Counted from the stretch's first letter, positions 11,700 through 23,974 are shown. The stretch is 64,000 nucleotides of DNA from Andrena cerasifolii (GCF_050908995.1 NC_135121.1:5642001-5706000); one strand, 5' to 3'. Notes: a model not told the origin generated them from the letters alone. Translations and numbers: made by a program.

Positions 11700-12903
11700 T
11701 TATAAAATGCAAAACGTGTAGAAGCCCAGTAAATGACCGCATACCTTTAATAAGAATTGTACTTATTAATGTTTGCTTAATACGCGTAACTAAAAATAAA
11801 GGATATTAAAAGTGCAACTACACTCCATTTATAAACATATAATTATGTTTAAATTTATAATTGACATTTCTTTGCCTAATGGTCATTCACTGGTATGCGG
11901 TCAATTACTGGTTGGTTGACTCTACTTCTGATTATTAAGTCTGCGAAAATTTATAAAAAAAATTTTACAGATATGAAACAACAGATTGAGAGACCCACTT
12001 GATTGGACCTCTTTATTTCTAGAATTTCTCATTACAAATTAAGTTCAGATATTACCTAAAGATAAGTGTGAAATGAAGTGAAGAGCTCCATTATGCTGGC
12101 ACTACATGTGCAGCTTTTATCAAAATAGATAATTGCTGGTTACTTTGAAAGGATTAATATATATAATCAAGTCTGCCTGTCATACACAGTGGTGCATAGA
12201 GTTTGGGGAAGAAGGCAACAGTTGTTTCCTCTCTGAATATGCAAGTGAACATATATTTAGAAGCCTGCACCTTTAACCAGTTAATTTAGAAGGTTATTGT
12301 GGCTAAGTTTTTCGTTTCAATTATCTCTTTCTTCAAAACTAACAAAATCCCTACTGTCCCAAACCTGTCTTTAATTATTAACGAATCAACTTATTTTAGT
12401 AAGTGCAAAGAACAGATGATTATACCTTTTTGTGATACTGTAAATTTTTCAGTACGGTATATAAAAATTCTAGCACACCTGGTCCTTCTATTAGTATTCT
12501 TTAAGAATCTTATACCGCTCTGTTATCTTCAGAAACTCTTTGTTCCAAGTAATATTAAAGGTAAATGCGGGACTCGCTGTATTTACTCAAGCCTTCGCTG
12601 TTATAAGACCAAGATGTGCGTCGAGTTCTTATATGCATTCTAAGACCTTGCTTCTGTTTAAATATGCTGCCTTCATAATTCGTTCAGCTTAAAATAATGA
12701 AAAATAATGAAAAAAGTGTTCTACCATCAGCTCTTTTTTAAATATGAAAAAAGTGACGATAAGGTTCGATAGAACAATGGTTTTTCAGGGAGTAACGATG
12801 ATATAATCTGTGACAATGAGAATAATAACACGAGACGTGGAAAAGATATGTAAATAATTTTGTTTGTTTATTTTACGTGTTTCTTAATTTTTTCAAAAAT
12901 ATA
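11700..12903. other. AT-rich intergenic DNA, no gene seen
   Basis: No gene, array or element with clear ends was found. The 114-codon frame at 12299-12643 has no recognisable domain or flanking splice pattern. Confidence 0.4.
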
Positions 12904-13374
12904 CAGTTAATAAAAAAAGTATGTGGAAGCTTTTTAAAATTGCATAAGTTTTTTAGAATTGGTCCAAACGACGTGTGTTTTTTTGAGGTGCTAGAAGGAT
13001 TAGTTTGCTAAGTAACGTGATTCGTCGTTTTGAAAAAAATCGCGAAATTCCCGAAATTCGCGATTTTCGACCTTATTAAACGTTAACCGATTTTTATGAA
13101 ATTTTAGGCATGTATATAACTTACTTCAATCTACAAACGGTTTTTTTTTAATTTTCATTACAGGCTCGTATAAAAAAGTTGAAAAATCGACCTTTACTGT
13201 TTTTTTCGCTATTCCGACCAGTTGCAATTTTTTTCAAAACGACGAAACACGTCACTTAGCAGACTAATACTTCTAGCTCCTCAAAAAAAAATCATGTCGT
13301 TTGGACCAATTTTAAAAAAGTTATGCGATTTTAAAAAGCGTCCAAATACTTTTTTTACTAACTGTACCTATTTG
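12904..13374. mobile_element. 471-bp fold-back MITE, TA target (Tc1/mariner-like)
   Basis: The arms are imperfect inverted repeats over most of the length, ending CAGTTAATAAAAAAAGTAT and, inverted, CAGTTAGTAAAAAAAGTATT, with TA on both sides (12902-12903, 13375-13376). The GTATTTGGACGC-type sequence just inside resembles the ends of Tc1/mariner elements. Confidence 0.75.
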
Positions 13375-14039
13375 CTAAAATCGTATATTTGCAGAATTTT
13401 ATTTCAACTTTCCATTATAGATCATTATCAAAAGAATCAGCATTCTTCGTTGATTTAAATGCACATGTATGTATAACAATCGTGATAAAGGTGACTGCAT
13501 CCAAAATAAACATTGTAATTATTTCGACTATATTACTAAGAAATCTGAAAATTCAAAGCGGGCAAATAATGAGCGGGATAAAACGTAGCGAAGGTATAAT
13601 TTATAGTAGGCATAAGTAAATTTTATTTATCGTATACATAGATTTCACAAACGGGATGTATTACAATTTATTACTTAAATGTATACGCGCAGTTTTATTC
13701 GCTGATCTAGATTAACTTTTTTCGCTGCTACTGTTTGATATTTTATTAAACAATTATACATTTACATTGCTTTCGTGTTACGTTGCATTTAAAGCAGTTA
13801 TTAGAAGCAGTGTTTACTGTAATAATTGCCATCCCACCCTCGCTCTTAATTAAAAAAAAGTAATCTTATGTAATGACAAATAAGTGTATACGGAAAGCTT
13901 AAAACTTATTCTACAAATTCGAGTGACATAACCTCTCGCATTTCCAACTTATTCGTTCCGCAGACTTATCAGATTATCTTTTTAAACTGCTTGAATATTT
14001 AAATCCATACTGAAATGTATTCAATGGTACAAGAAAGTT

Positions 14040-14693
14040 TAAGTAATTGTTAAGAATGTTTATCCACAAGTAGAATGTGCTGCCCGCGGTACCGTTTCAT
14101 CGGAACGGTAGAGCGAAGAACTTCTAGGTTTCGGAAAAATGGAGGCCGTAGCTCGATCAAGATCGCGAATCTGTCTGGCTCAATAAGAATTGAATCGCGT
14201 GACCCTCTCGTGAGAGAATTAATTTCTAATATATGTTTTCGATTCTTGGTACCTTGTTTTCTCCATAACACCGAAATCTAGGAAGTGGAAAGCGATCTTT
14301 ACGCCGTAAAATGCAGGAGAGACGGTACACCTCAATTGTACGCTTTTCTCATTTCAATTAAAAATTTACCATTCCTAATGAACCTTTACGCATTCGACAC
14401 ATTCCACGATACTTCGTGCTGCATTTTAATTATATTCTCTAAAATAATTTTCCGATCCGGCGGATATCATTTTCAGTTAAATTGTTGTAATCGCTCTAAT
14501 TTGTTTCTCCCCTGAAACATTTAGTTCCTTTATTATTCCTTGCAACTCGTTATTATTCCGCGGGACTTATTAATCCATTTTGTTCCTTACCTTCCGCTTC
14601 GTATCGGCTGTGCACGACTTACATAATTTTATGGATCGTTAACTGTTTCAGGTCTAGCAAGGTAACACGTTAGATGAGCGACGCTTGTAAAAA
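14040..14693 (+). promoter_or_regulatory. Probable promoter / 5' UTR of the ZNF800-like gene
   Basis: GC content rises at about 14080-14230 relative to the flanks. An acceptor-like TTTCAG ends at 14652, so the exon carrying the start codon probably begins at 14653, with 41 nt of 5' UTR before ATG 14694. An upstream non-coding exon is likely, but its borders cannot be fixed by eye. Open frames at 14050-14281 on both strands overlap and look incidental. Confidence 0.45.
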
Positions 14694-17600
14694 ATGAAAT
14701 CATTGAAAGCGAAGGTGAATACGAAAAAGCCTTACAGCAAATTTGGAAAAGTTAAATTGCCTTCGAAAGAAGCCAGCCCTGTCGACCCAGATTTGTCGCA
14801 ACTGCGCCAGCCGATAGACACCAGCGTCTCGACGCTGTATCGTGCGAGCAAGATTCTAGAGGATGGCAGCGACGAAGTTAAATCTATCCTGGCGTACGAA
14901 TGCGACTTGGTGTACGAGTGTCGTGTATGCCGGAGTCTTTTCAGAAGCCTGGTTAATTTCATTTCTCACAAGAGGACCTACTGCAAAGAGAAATTCGACG
15001 TCACGTACGCCAGGAATTCTTTCAACGATTACGACAGTATACGTTCCAGCTTGCATCTTCGAAATTATGAACACGCTGAGCGAGAAGTACTTAAAAACAA
15101 GTAGTCTTATGTAATTTACGAATTAACACATTCATGTTGATGTATCTGCAGCTTCTACGCCGCAGATGAAAATACTCGTGCAATTGAAAAGTTGGTAAAC
15201 ATGTGAGGAAGGAAGTTGAGAATTTCGAATTAAATTTTTCAATATAAGCTTTCATTTTTGAGAGAAATAGCTGCGTGTGTTTGTTGGTACACTCGGCTGT
15301 GTTACTGTGCAACACGTTTCAATGTATATTGCTATTTATACTTGTATTTCTTGGGTTTCCTAACAACAATTGTGTAATAGGACAGGGTGCTCAGTAGGGT
15401 GGCTCTTATTTGCTCTTGGTAAAATTGTTTTTCATGATTTTCTTCGGGGCACCCTCCAGAATAGCAACAAATAATTAAAAAAAAGTATGTGCAAAGTTTG
15501 AGCTCGATCGGATAACGGGAAAGGGTACCCCTGAGACGTTAAACATTTAAATCAGTATTTAACAGCTCGCGAAGTCGATTTTATATAATATCCTCCAAGT
15601 TATTAATTAAATAAAAAAATATGTGAAACAAAAGTTGTAGATCCGGACAAGGAGCATCTTTTATGTTCTATTACTTTTTCTCGTGCGACAAACGGTTTTC
15701 GAAGAAAGTCCGAAAAACTAAAAAGAAAAAAGCTTTTTTTCCCTCAAATTTTGAAAGTTTAAATGCTTCTAGAACACTTTTTGTTTATGAAGGCATACAA
15801 AAAAATGGAATTTTTATTTTCGAGGACTATTTTTTAAACATTAAGGGGGGGGGGTATATACCGAAATATGCGAAAAAGATATTTTTTTTCTCTTATTTTC
15901 AGTGTTTGATATGTCATGAATTTTTCCTGAAAATTTGGGACAGAAATTCGCAAAAATATCGAAGATATAGACTCTATATACATATCGAAGATATAGACTA
16001 TATATATATATCGAAGATAAAGATCTATTTCATCATTGTTGGCCACTGACTACCATATAGCATATGTTGGCATGAATGTGTTAATTAATATGGGATTTGA
16101 ATGTATTGCAAAGGAATAATTCTGTTTCATGAACTTTCGGATTGTTTACATTTCTTGTTTTCCACTTTACGGTTTGCCAAGAAATCGAATGGAATTATAT
16201 GTAGAATTTCATTAACAGTCTTCCAAGTAATAAATAGTTAACTCCGTAAGGTATAGTCGTTGCGTAATTTTAAATAATCCGAAAGTGGAGGGTACAAACT
16301 TATTTCAGGACATGCTTTCTGAACGATTAAAAATAGAAGAAATATTCTCACATATTTTACGATATTTCATTTATTATTATAAAAATTCTAAAGATTTCAA
16401 CGTTATTGGTAAATGTTCGTAGTTGTAACAATATTTTATTTTCCATTTCAAAGCTTTATTAAGTTTTTTTAAATGAAAAGAATCATTCATTTAAAGTTGT
16501 TCATTTTAAATGATAATTAACTATACTTACAAGGGAAAATCCCGAAAATTTAAAAAAAAATCTGAAATTTCGTGAATTTGTAGAAGATTTCCTCTTGATT
16601 ACAACGCTTTTTTTTGTTGCCCAAATTCACTCTAAGGGGTGAAATTAACCCTTGAAAATTCGGCTATTTTCCGATTTTATTTTGTAACTCGCAATCTGTA
16701 AGAGATAGAAACAGAGTTTCAAGATAAAAGTTACTACTTTTAATTAGGAATACACATTTGGTAACTTATAGTTCTTACAGTTTCACGAGTTAAAACACCA
16801 AATCGGAAAATAGCCGGAATTTAAGGGGTCAATTTCACCCCCTTCAAGTGAATTTGGGCAGCAAACAGAAATTGCGTTGCAATCAGGAGGAGATCCCCTA
16901 CATATTCACAAAGTCTCAAAATTTTTTGAATTTCCGGGTTCGGGATCTTTCCTTCTTAGAAAAATACATGCGAGAATAAGTTTCTTCTAAGTTTAATACA
17001 TAAAGAACGTCAAATATATGTTGCTGTCAGCTTAGCTACAGTTTAACTTCTTCCATTGTCGCTTAATAATTCAACAAACTTTAAGAGAAACATATATTTG
17101 TTACAGACATTTGCAAGTAAATCGAATGTACAGGAGCAAGAAAAGGTGCACGGAGAAACTTGTGGAAACGACAGGATCTTGAGAAGCCAAGTTTCTAAAG
17201 AAGAACCAAAGAAGGATCTCACTGCAATTGTTAATATGTTACAGAGGAAGCAAACGGAAAGCTTACAAACGAATACAAATACAGAGCGGGTATGCCTGGA
17301 AACTGTGCAATCAAATTCATCTGCGGTTTATCAGACCGTGGATTCGATCGTTTCGATTCAAAGCCCTAGAGAGCTAATGAAAACACAGGTATAATTGCTA
17401 ATCATTAATTGATCGCGATGATAAGCAATGAGATAATAGCATTAATAAATATTTAATGAAATTCAGGTAACAGAGCTAAAAGATATGATAAGTGGGCAAA
17501 CTGCAGTGTTAGGTCCAAACGGGCAAGTTTTACAACCTAGTCAAGAATTAGATACTAACGATGCAACTCAGGGTTGTAATAACAAGGCAATTACAAATGG

Positions 17601-20600
17601 TCCTGTAAATGAACTTAAATGCTGTATATGTATGTTATCATTGTTCCTACTTATTTCTGCCTTTATGTTTATATATATATTTATGAAGATTATAATTGCA
17701 TTTTTATATTTACGATATTCTTTGATTGTTAGGTGACGCATCATTCGCAACGAAAAAAACATTAGCAGTTCATACAAGGACACTCCACACATCTTATAGA
17801 TTATGCTATCCTTGCCCTTGTTGTACCACCACATTTGCAAATACGTGGAGTGTTTATCGACATCTCTTTAAAGGTACTTAAAGAATTTCACGGCGTTACC
17901 ATGTACATATAATTCTTATAAAAGAACATTAGTGGTGTTACATTTGATTATTATTGTAAATTACTAAGAAAAGATAAGATTCGAATTTGGACTGCAGCGA
18001 TACGAAATTGAGCTGCAATCGAGTGAATGTTTTCGATAAAATTCTAAAACGATATTGTCGTGAAATACAGTTCACAGGAAGACCAATTTCCAAGTACGGA
18101 AGTTCAGATCACAGATCCAGGAGAAAGCGTTTATTAAGGATTCAACTGTTGCAGAAGATTTACAAAAAGAAGATGCCAATAAGATCTTATTGAATACCCC
18201 TCTGCGAGTGAATGAAACACAGGTATTGTGTTTTAACAATCCTTCAAGGGGGGTCACTCAGGTGAAAATGAACTACCAGTTATTTTACAGATAAAAATTT
18301 GAAAATATGTATTTCCATATTATTTTTTACGCTGAAATGAATTATGTAAGAGTTAATACAGTGACAATTCTTTTTCTTCAAAATTAAAAAAAAAATTTCG
18401 AAAGAATTATTCGATTGTAAAATCCATACCCTTATCTATGTAGTATTGTATACAAAGGCTGTAAAAAAAATTTCAGCTCGAAAACTTCATTTTTGTCCGA
18501 GTTATAAAGTTTTTTGTTTTAGTGTAGTAACTAAAACGCTCCTGCTCCGTACATTGGACATTCTTCTTCTTCTTGCAATGCCTGTTCTCTTCGTGATTGT
18601 GCAGTTCGTATCATTTTTCTTGCAAGTTTGTACCATGCTGAGGCTTTATCTTTATACCTGAGAACTCGTTTTTTGTGACGGTGTTGAACAATTTTCAATG
18701 ATTGTTCGCTCATTTGCATTTGGTTGTCCTTGAATGAATGTAATATTGTTTTAGTCCATCCTTCATTATATTCGGTGGCAGCTTCTACGACTGCGGCTTC
18801 AACAAGATATTTTGAAGGAAAAATATCCTTTGGGCACTTACGCCATATCATGCTATTGCAAACCTTCATTGGAATTCTGCGTAAGGGATTGTGCACAACA
18901 ATGGAGCAGTTTTTCATCGCCTAGCCTATTATAAATTGGTAATATTTTATCCAGAAATTTTTCTCTGATAGGTGTTCCCATTTTCTTATCATGAGAGCCA
19001 GGCTTTCTTCCTTTCGCAATTGCTGATTGGTAGAAACACCATGATTCTTCATCCGATGGGCATTTATAATGTTGTGGTTTCGTATCCATCAAAACTGCGT
19101 GGTATATCGTCGCGTATATGGCAGCTTTCATAGCTGTAATATTGTTTTTATTTCGTAATATAGCTTTTTTATAATAATCTGTCAATTTTCTGATTGTAAC
19201 TTCTTTCAGGGTACCCTGACCTTTACCCCCTAAAGCAATGCCTTTTGTGCGCTCCTGTTTTACCAAATCGGTCAAAGCTCTCCATAATCTTTTGCCAACG
19301 TGATTCACGCACTCTTCTTTTTCGATTTCTACGCCTTCCCCGTACATTTGTGGACTATTTAGATACTGCGCGGTTTTGCAATCACCGTCAGAAACAAAGG
19401 TTTTCAGTCGGACACCATATTCTTCTGATCTTTGCCATATTTGCACTGCTGCGAACATTTCCATTGCATTGAACGAAGCAGTATGATTTTTTTGACAAAC
19501 ATCTTTGTGCCCTTGTGCACAAAGGTTGCATAGCATGATACGATGTAAGTGCCCAAAGGATATTTTTCCTTCGAAATATCTTGTTGAAGCTGCAGGCGCA
19601 GAAGCTGCCACCGAATATAATGAAGGATGGACTAAAACTATATTACAGTCATTCAAGGACAACCAAATGCAAATGAGCGAACAATCATTGAAAATCGTTC
19701 AACATCGTCACAAAAAACGAGTTCTCAGGTATAAGGATAAAGCCTCAGCAAGGTACAAACTTGCAAGAAAAATGATACGAACTGCACAATCACGAAGAGA
19801 GCAGGCATTGCAAGAAAAAGAAGAAGAAGGTCCAATGTAACTGGTAGTTCATTTTCACCTGAGTGACCCCCCTTAAGGGGTAATGCCACTGTAGAGCCCG
19901 GAAAGGCAGCCTGATTTTGAGAATTTTTTATGCGAGTATAGTGAATAGAATACAAATTCTGTTTGAAGGCCTTTATTGTACATACCTTGAAGTATGACCA
20001 CAATTTTTTTTTAAATTTTTTTACACAAAATGGCGGCGCCACAGCTCAACTAAAGAAGCTTCTCCTGAAAACAGTGTTCCGCGGCCGGAAAGATTTCTCC
20101 TTCAATTTTTGTCCCAGAACAAAAAACCAAATATTTTTGAGTTCTATATAATATTATCTCAGGAAGTGTGCGAGGAAATGAAAAAATACTGTTTTTTGTA
20201 AGAATGCTGCGCGATTGAACAAAAAGTGTCGTGGAAAATTTTTGAAACGTTTTGTTCAATCACGCAGCACTCTTACAACAATCAGTAATTTTTAATTCCC
20301 TCGTGTACCCCCCGAGATAATCTTATATAGAATTAAAAAATTGTTGGTTTGTGGTTCTAGGTCAAGAATTGAAGGACAAATCTTTCCGGTCGCGGGACCC
20401 TGTTTTTCAGAAGAAGCTTCTTTTGTTGAGCTGTGACGCCGCTATTTTATATTTAAAATTTTTTTAAAAAATTGTGATCATACCGCAAGGTATGTAGAAT
20501 AAAGGCCTTCAAACAGATTTTGCATTCCATTCACTATTCTCGCATGAATAAATCTCAAAATCAGGCTGCTCCTCCGGGCTCTACAGTGGCATTACTCCTT

Positions 20601-23192
20601 GATTCCTAGTAAAGTATTGTTAATATAATACGTAGTGTTTTATCAGGAATGGATGGATCACCTTGAATCTGATGCAGAACTGCAAAGATGTGGAGGATGT
20701 GGGAAAAGGTTCGACAGGAAGGCAGCTTTATCTTCTCATTCGCAGTATTGCCATAGGCGCGTCGCGGCCTATGAAAGTACAACTAAAATCAAGAAGACGA
20801 ATCAAGTCTCGCCATACAGTGGTTTGCCCGAAGGCACAGTTAGTCCCACAGAGAATCAGAAGAGGCAGCCAAATTCCTCAGCTTCTACAGAAATTACTAA
20901 TAGCAACGAAACACCTATTCGCGTAGAAACTGTTGGTAGTCTAAGTAAAGCGGCCTGGGATTCGTTAGGAAATGAAGGATCAAACTGCCAGAGTGAAAGA
21001 AACGAGGATGTGACTGTTATTGCAAATGGAGTAAAGGAAGATGCAATAAAAGATAAGCCTTCTTCCCCGAGCGACGCGTCCGATCCTTTAGAAATTGTGT
21101 ACACTAGTATAAGCAAAGAAAAGCCTAAGGTTGGCAGTAAAAAAAGGAAAAACAAGGATAGCGCGAAGAGACTGATCACCAATACCGGTGAGAATAATAT
21201 TTTCATTGTAATAAAAAGAGATGGCAATTATATAGAGGAGGGTACACCTCACCGATTTCGACGACCTTCAAATATATTATCGGGGGCATGATCGTGAACG
21301 ACTTTTTCGCATCATGTTACCGCCGCTCGACCTTCGTCTCCGAGATATTTGCGAAAAACTTCTGTTGACTTATTCCGACACAACGCATTTCATTTTTCAA
21401 CTTGTCCCGGGTATTAGTATTGGTCGGGGCTCGATTAGTGTGGGGTGTGCGTACAAGCATACAACATATTTCAAGGTCATCAAAATGGGCGAGGTGTCCC
21501 GTCTTCTATATAATTACTAAAAAGATAATCTAAGTGATATGCGTTTAGAAAATTCGAGTTACTTAAGATCTTATTCTGTTGCGTTAAGGGGTCATATACG
21601 TTTCTCAACGCTAAAACGTAGTCAATGTTTGCGAGTGATTCGAGGATAAACTATTAATCCGTTTGGTTTTTAAATTTTTTGAAAATTTTAAAAAATGTGG
21701 GTTTTCCTCGAAACATCATTTTCCAAGACAGTGGGCATGATGACTGCCTCACCGTTCATCCGATTAACATCATTATTTACACACATACTCTACGTAAGAT
21801 TCGTTTTCCGGCGACGGTGAACTTCTTATATCTTAATATATAAAGCAGAAAGCTTCTAATATATTTGTGTGCTTGTCTGTCGCCTAAAAACTTTCGACCG
21901 ATGAACTCTGGGATCACAAAATGTGCCTCAGCTCATTATGCTTGACTAATCCAGATGAATGTGACTATTTAAAAAAAAAATTTAATTTTTTTTTATAAAA
22001 TCAGAATCTACATTTCGGGCGAAACCGAGTATTAAAGCTAGTGTATCTATAAGACTAAGATTAGTTAATCTACTGTGAAACTTTTTTTTTAGGAAACAAT
22101 GCAACACCTCCGGAATGGAGCGCGCCTCTTGAGGTACAGACTGAAGCCGAGAAGATGGATTATGTGTTAATAATGGAGAAAAAAGTGGCTTCAATCGTGA
22201 ACTTTCAGAAACTTAAGTGCCTTCCATGTAAACGAAAGTTCACGTCAGTGACTAAGCTAAGAAGACACGCTGCCATTCACATCGGTTGGAATCGTTATCA
22301 ATGTAAACTCTGCGACTTCAAATGTTTCCTTAAGTGCGATTGCGTGGCGCATTGTAATAAAGAGCACAACGCTCAGAACAATCGTGTCATAATAGAAGCC
22401 ATGACAACCCTGATTCCAGGCGATCAGTATACATACGAGCGGAACATTGTGTTAGACATAATTAATTTAGGAGAGGAGCTTCAGACACCAGAAATTGTGG
22501 AAGTCAGCGTTTCTCCGGAGAGTGTAATACCAGAAGTCCACCTGGAAGAGCAGCCAGTAGACAAAGAACAGACGGAAGTAGTAGATACAGATAAAGTGGT
22601 GCTTGAAGAGCCAGGTCCGGAAAATGGGGGAACCCCGGAGAATGCCAGCAACGATATTAACGGTCAAAGTACACTGGGGCTGGATCCCGAGCTTAGGAAA
22701 ATGGTAATGGAAGTTATCTTTGGATCGTCCGAAGCAAATTTTGCGAAACAAGCGGAAGTAAAAGGAATAAAAGTTTCTGATGATATTAATTCGGAATTAC
22801 AAAATAAGGAAAGCAGTAAAACACGATCGAATAACTCTGATTTGAAGGGGAGTGACGTAGTGTCTGCACAGAACAATCCAAAACCGCAGCGACCTATTCG
22901 CAATAAGATAAAACCTTTGAACAAGGATTTTATTTACGATTTAAAGGAAGTCGCGCTTCGAAAGGATTCTTTAATGGGGAAATCTTTCAATAAATCACTT
23001 GCCAAGAAGCCTCTGGCGCAGGCGGAGGACAGTTCAGACGAGGACACAGAACAACTGTCCAAACGTTTCAAGTCTCTGCAAAATAATGGAGTAACGATTC
23101 TTTGCGAGAAGAATGTCATGAACAAGTGTGAAATCAAGCTTCAGAGACAAGGTTTAAAAAGTAATCTTGCCTTCTCTAAGTGCCACAGCTAG
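14694..23192 (+). CDS. ZNF800: ZNF800-like C2H2 zinc-finger protein, complete, seven coding exons
   Basis: A likely nuclear, DNA-binding zinc-finger regulator. Exons: 14694-15086, 17107-17388, 17467-17629, 17733-17873, 18071-18222, 20647-21187 and 22093-23192. All have GT-AG borders, phases 0,0,1,1,0,1, and 2772 nt (923 residues plus stop). Fingers: a C2HC finger C76/C79/H92/C97 (YECRVCRSLFRSLVNFISHK, the ZNF800 hallmark); C277/C280/H293/H298; C307/C310/H323/H328, split across junction 4; C392/C395/H408 with C412 or H413; C600/C603/H616/H620; C628/C631/H644/H649. Between and after the fingers lie long acidic or Ser-rich linkers, basic patches such as GSKKRKNK and a DSSDEDTE tract. It is longer than human ZNF800 (664 residues), and I see no seventh C-terminal finger like the human one. 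Introns 1, 5 and 6 carry transposons; the exons are intact. The start fits the family N-terminus, and no in-frame upstream ATG is supported. Confidence 0.92.
15380..16050. other. ZNF800 intron 1: low-complexity and repeat-like DNA
   Basis: It contains a TAGGGTGGCTCTTATTTG sequence (15397 onwards) like the end of a dispersed repeat, and runs of TATCGAAGATATAGA near 15950-16025. The 128-codon plus frame at 15663-16049 is very rich in K, F and Y and shows no domain. It is treated as intronic noise. Confidence 0.4.
16529..16957. mobile_element. MITE copy in ZNF800 intron 1 (ACAAGGGA family)
   Basis: The ends ACAAGGGAAAATCCCGAA and, inverted, AAGGAAAGATCCCGAACCC enclose near-symmetric arms sharing GCCCAAATTCACT, GTGAAATT and AATCGGAAAATAGCC. 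A second copy, about as long, is at 45091-45524. No coding sequence and no clear target duplication. Confidence 0.65.
18248..19872. mobile_element. Fold-back Kolobok/Mutator-like transposon in ZNF800 intron 5
   Basis: The ends GGGGGGTCACTCAGGTGAAA are inverted at 18248 and 19872. TTAA follows on the right (19873-19876); on the left the site reads TTCAA, a degraded TTAA. Inside the ends, about 320 bp (18545-18870) recurs inverted at 19534-19843, so the element folds back with a transposase fragment in the loop. The left arm has about 260 bp more than the right. It lies between ZNF800 exons 5 and 6. Confidence 0.8.
18531..19533 (-). pseudogene. Kolobok/Mutator-like transposase fragment, frameshifted
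   Basis: On the minus strand the frame from 19533 reads LCNLCAQGHKDVCQKNHTAS, then a VSDGDCKT segment with a likely catalytic Asp, EECVNHVGKRLWRAL, and ends at SLTQNSNEGLQ followed by TAG near 18863. The next frame carries on directly with SMIWRKCPKDIFPSKY down to 18531, so about 2 nt have been lost at the join. The Cys/His-rich start and the ECxxHVxKR and QNPNE-like motifs match the large insect transposase group that Pfam calls Mutator-like; TTAA targets suggest Kolobok. That naming is from memory. The N-terminal half of the protein is absent, replaced by an inverted copy of the C-terminal coding region (19534-19843). It cannot encode a working enzyme. Confidence 0.75.
19877..20598. mobile_element. 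722-bp fold-back TTAA element abutting the previous one
   Basis: Almost the whole length is an inverted repeat centred near 20235. The ends GGGGTAATGCCACTGTAGAG and, inverted, GGAGTAATGCCACTGTAGAG are flanked by TTAA (19873-19876) and TTGA (20599-20602). The left TTAA is also the right-hand target copy of the 18248-19872 element. It ends 48 bp before ZNF800 exon 6. Confidence 0.85.
21235..21480 (+). repeat. Dispersed repeat R, copy 1, in ZNF800 intron 6
   Basis: It contains CTCACCGATTTCGACGA, TTACCGCCGCTCGACCTT, CGAGATATTTGCGAAAAACT and TTATTCCGACACAACGCATT. The same block recurs at about 30060-30540 (twice), inverted at 32771-32970, and more divergently near 56575-56700. It begins shortly after the exon 6 donor, so the frame running on past 21187 into it is not coding. 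Confidence 0.75.
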
Positions 23193-23253
23193 TTAGGTGA
23201 AAGTGTAACATAATTGAAGATAGCGAGGTCTTACGAGAATGTTATTGCTTTAA
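23193..23253 (+). other. ZNF800 3' flank before a transposon
   Basis: Only 61 nt separate the ZNF800 stop codon from the next TTAA element. No AATAAA is visible in this interval, so the 3' UTR probably runs into the element, where AAAATAAAAA occurs near 23567. Confidence 0.4.
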
Positions 23254-23878
23254 GGGGTCTAGGCAGTCAGATCGCTCGAAAATCAAGTATTTTTTGCGAA
23301 TTAATTACAAGGAGATGAATACAAATTGTGACTAGTACTTTTGGGTAATGTTTGTTAACACTATAAACAGTAAAAAAAATTATTTGAATAATATGTACAT
23401 ATGTATGACAGCGCTACAGTTGCCTGATATATAGGTTTTTTTTGCTGGAGCCGCTGTAATTTTGCAGTGATTCTGGCCGTAAGAAACTGAATTGTGAAAT
23501 ATTCTCTGAAATTGATACTTTGCCCTGGCCCCAATTCTGCCCTGAACCTATTAAAAAAGGGAAAAAATAAAAATTATAAGTATAGCGGTTGTAAAACGTC
23601 AAATTTTAAAGAACTGTGATTTTTCGCCAGGAAGAAGAGCCATTTTATTTTTTTTTATCAAAATAGGAGATTTCACAGACTTATACTTAGGTTCAGGTCG
23701 TAACTAGACATGTTTCACGTATGTGAATTTTTTTTGCAAAAAAAGAGGAAATATGATTCCGAGAAAAACGCGTTTAAAGTTTCGAAAGAGGAATTAGTCC
23801 AAATGGCATTTTACTCGGGAAGGGTAGTTTAAAAAAATGCAACAAAAAAGTCGAATTTCTGACTGCCTGACAGCCCCC
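23254..23878. mobile_element. 625-bp TTAA element next to the ZNF800 stop
   Basis: TTAA flanks both sides (23250-23253, 23879-23882). The ends GGGGTCTAGGCAGTCAGA and, inverted, GGGGGCTGTCAGGCAGTCAG match imperfectly. The related right end of a decayed copy is at about 37540-37563. No coding sequence. Confidence 0.75.
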
Positions 23879-23974
23879 TTAATTAGTCTTATTAATTTTG
23901 GCAAGATGACATTTTAATAGGCTTGGAATTCTTTGCTGCAACTACACGCATGTTGTAATATAATTGTTTATTAA

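Noticed and set aside
18853..19662. A single 269-codon transposase starting MSLNDCN
   Set aside because: The first ~43 codons are antisense of the inverted C-terminal copy; true transposase sequence begins near 19533 and is frameshifted near 18863.
21188..21291. Continuation of the ZNF800 exon 6 frame past 21187
   Set aside because: A consensus donor (G|GTGAGA) ends the exon, and the following sequence is repeat R, found elsewhere in the window.
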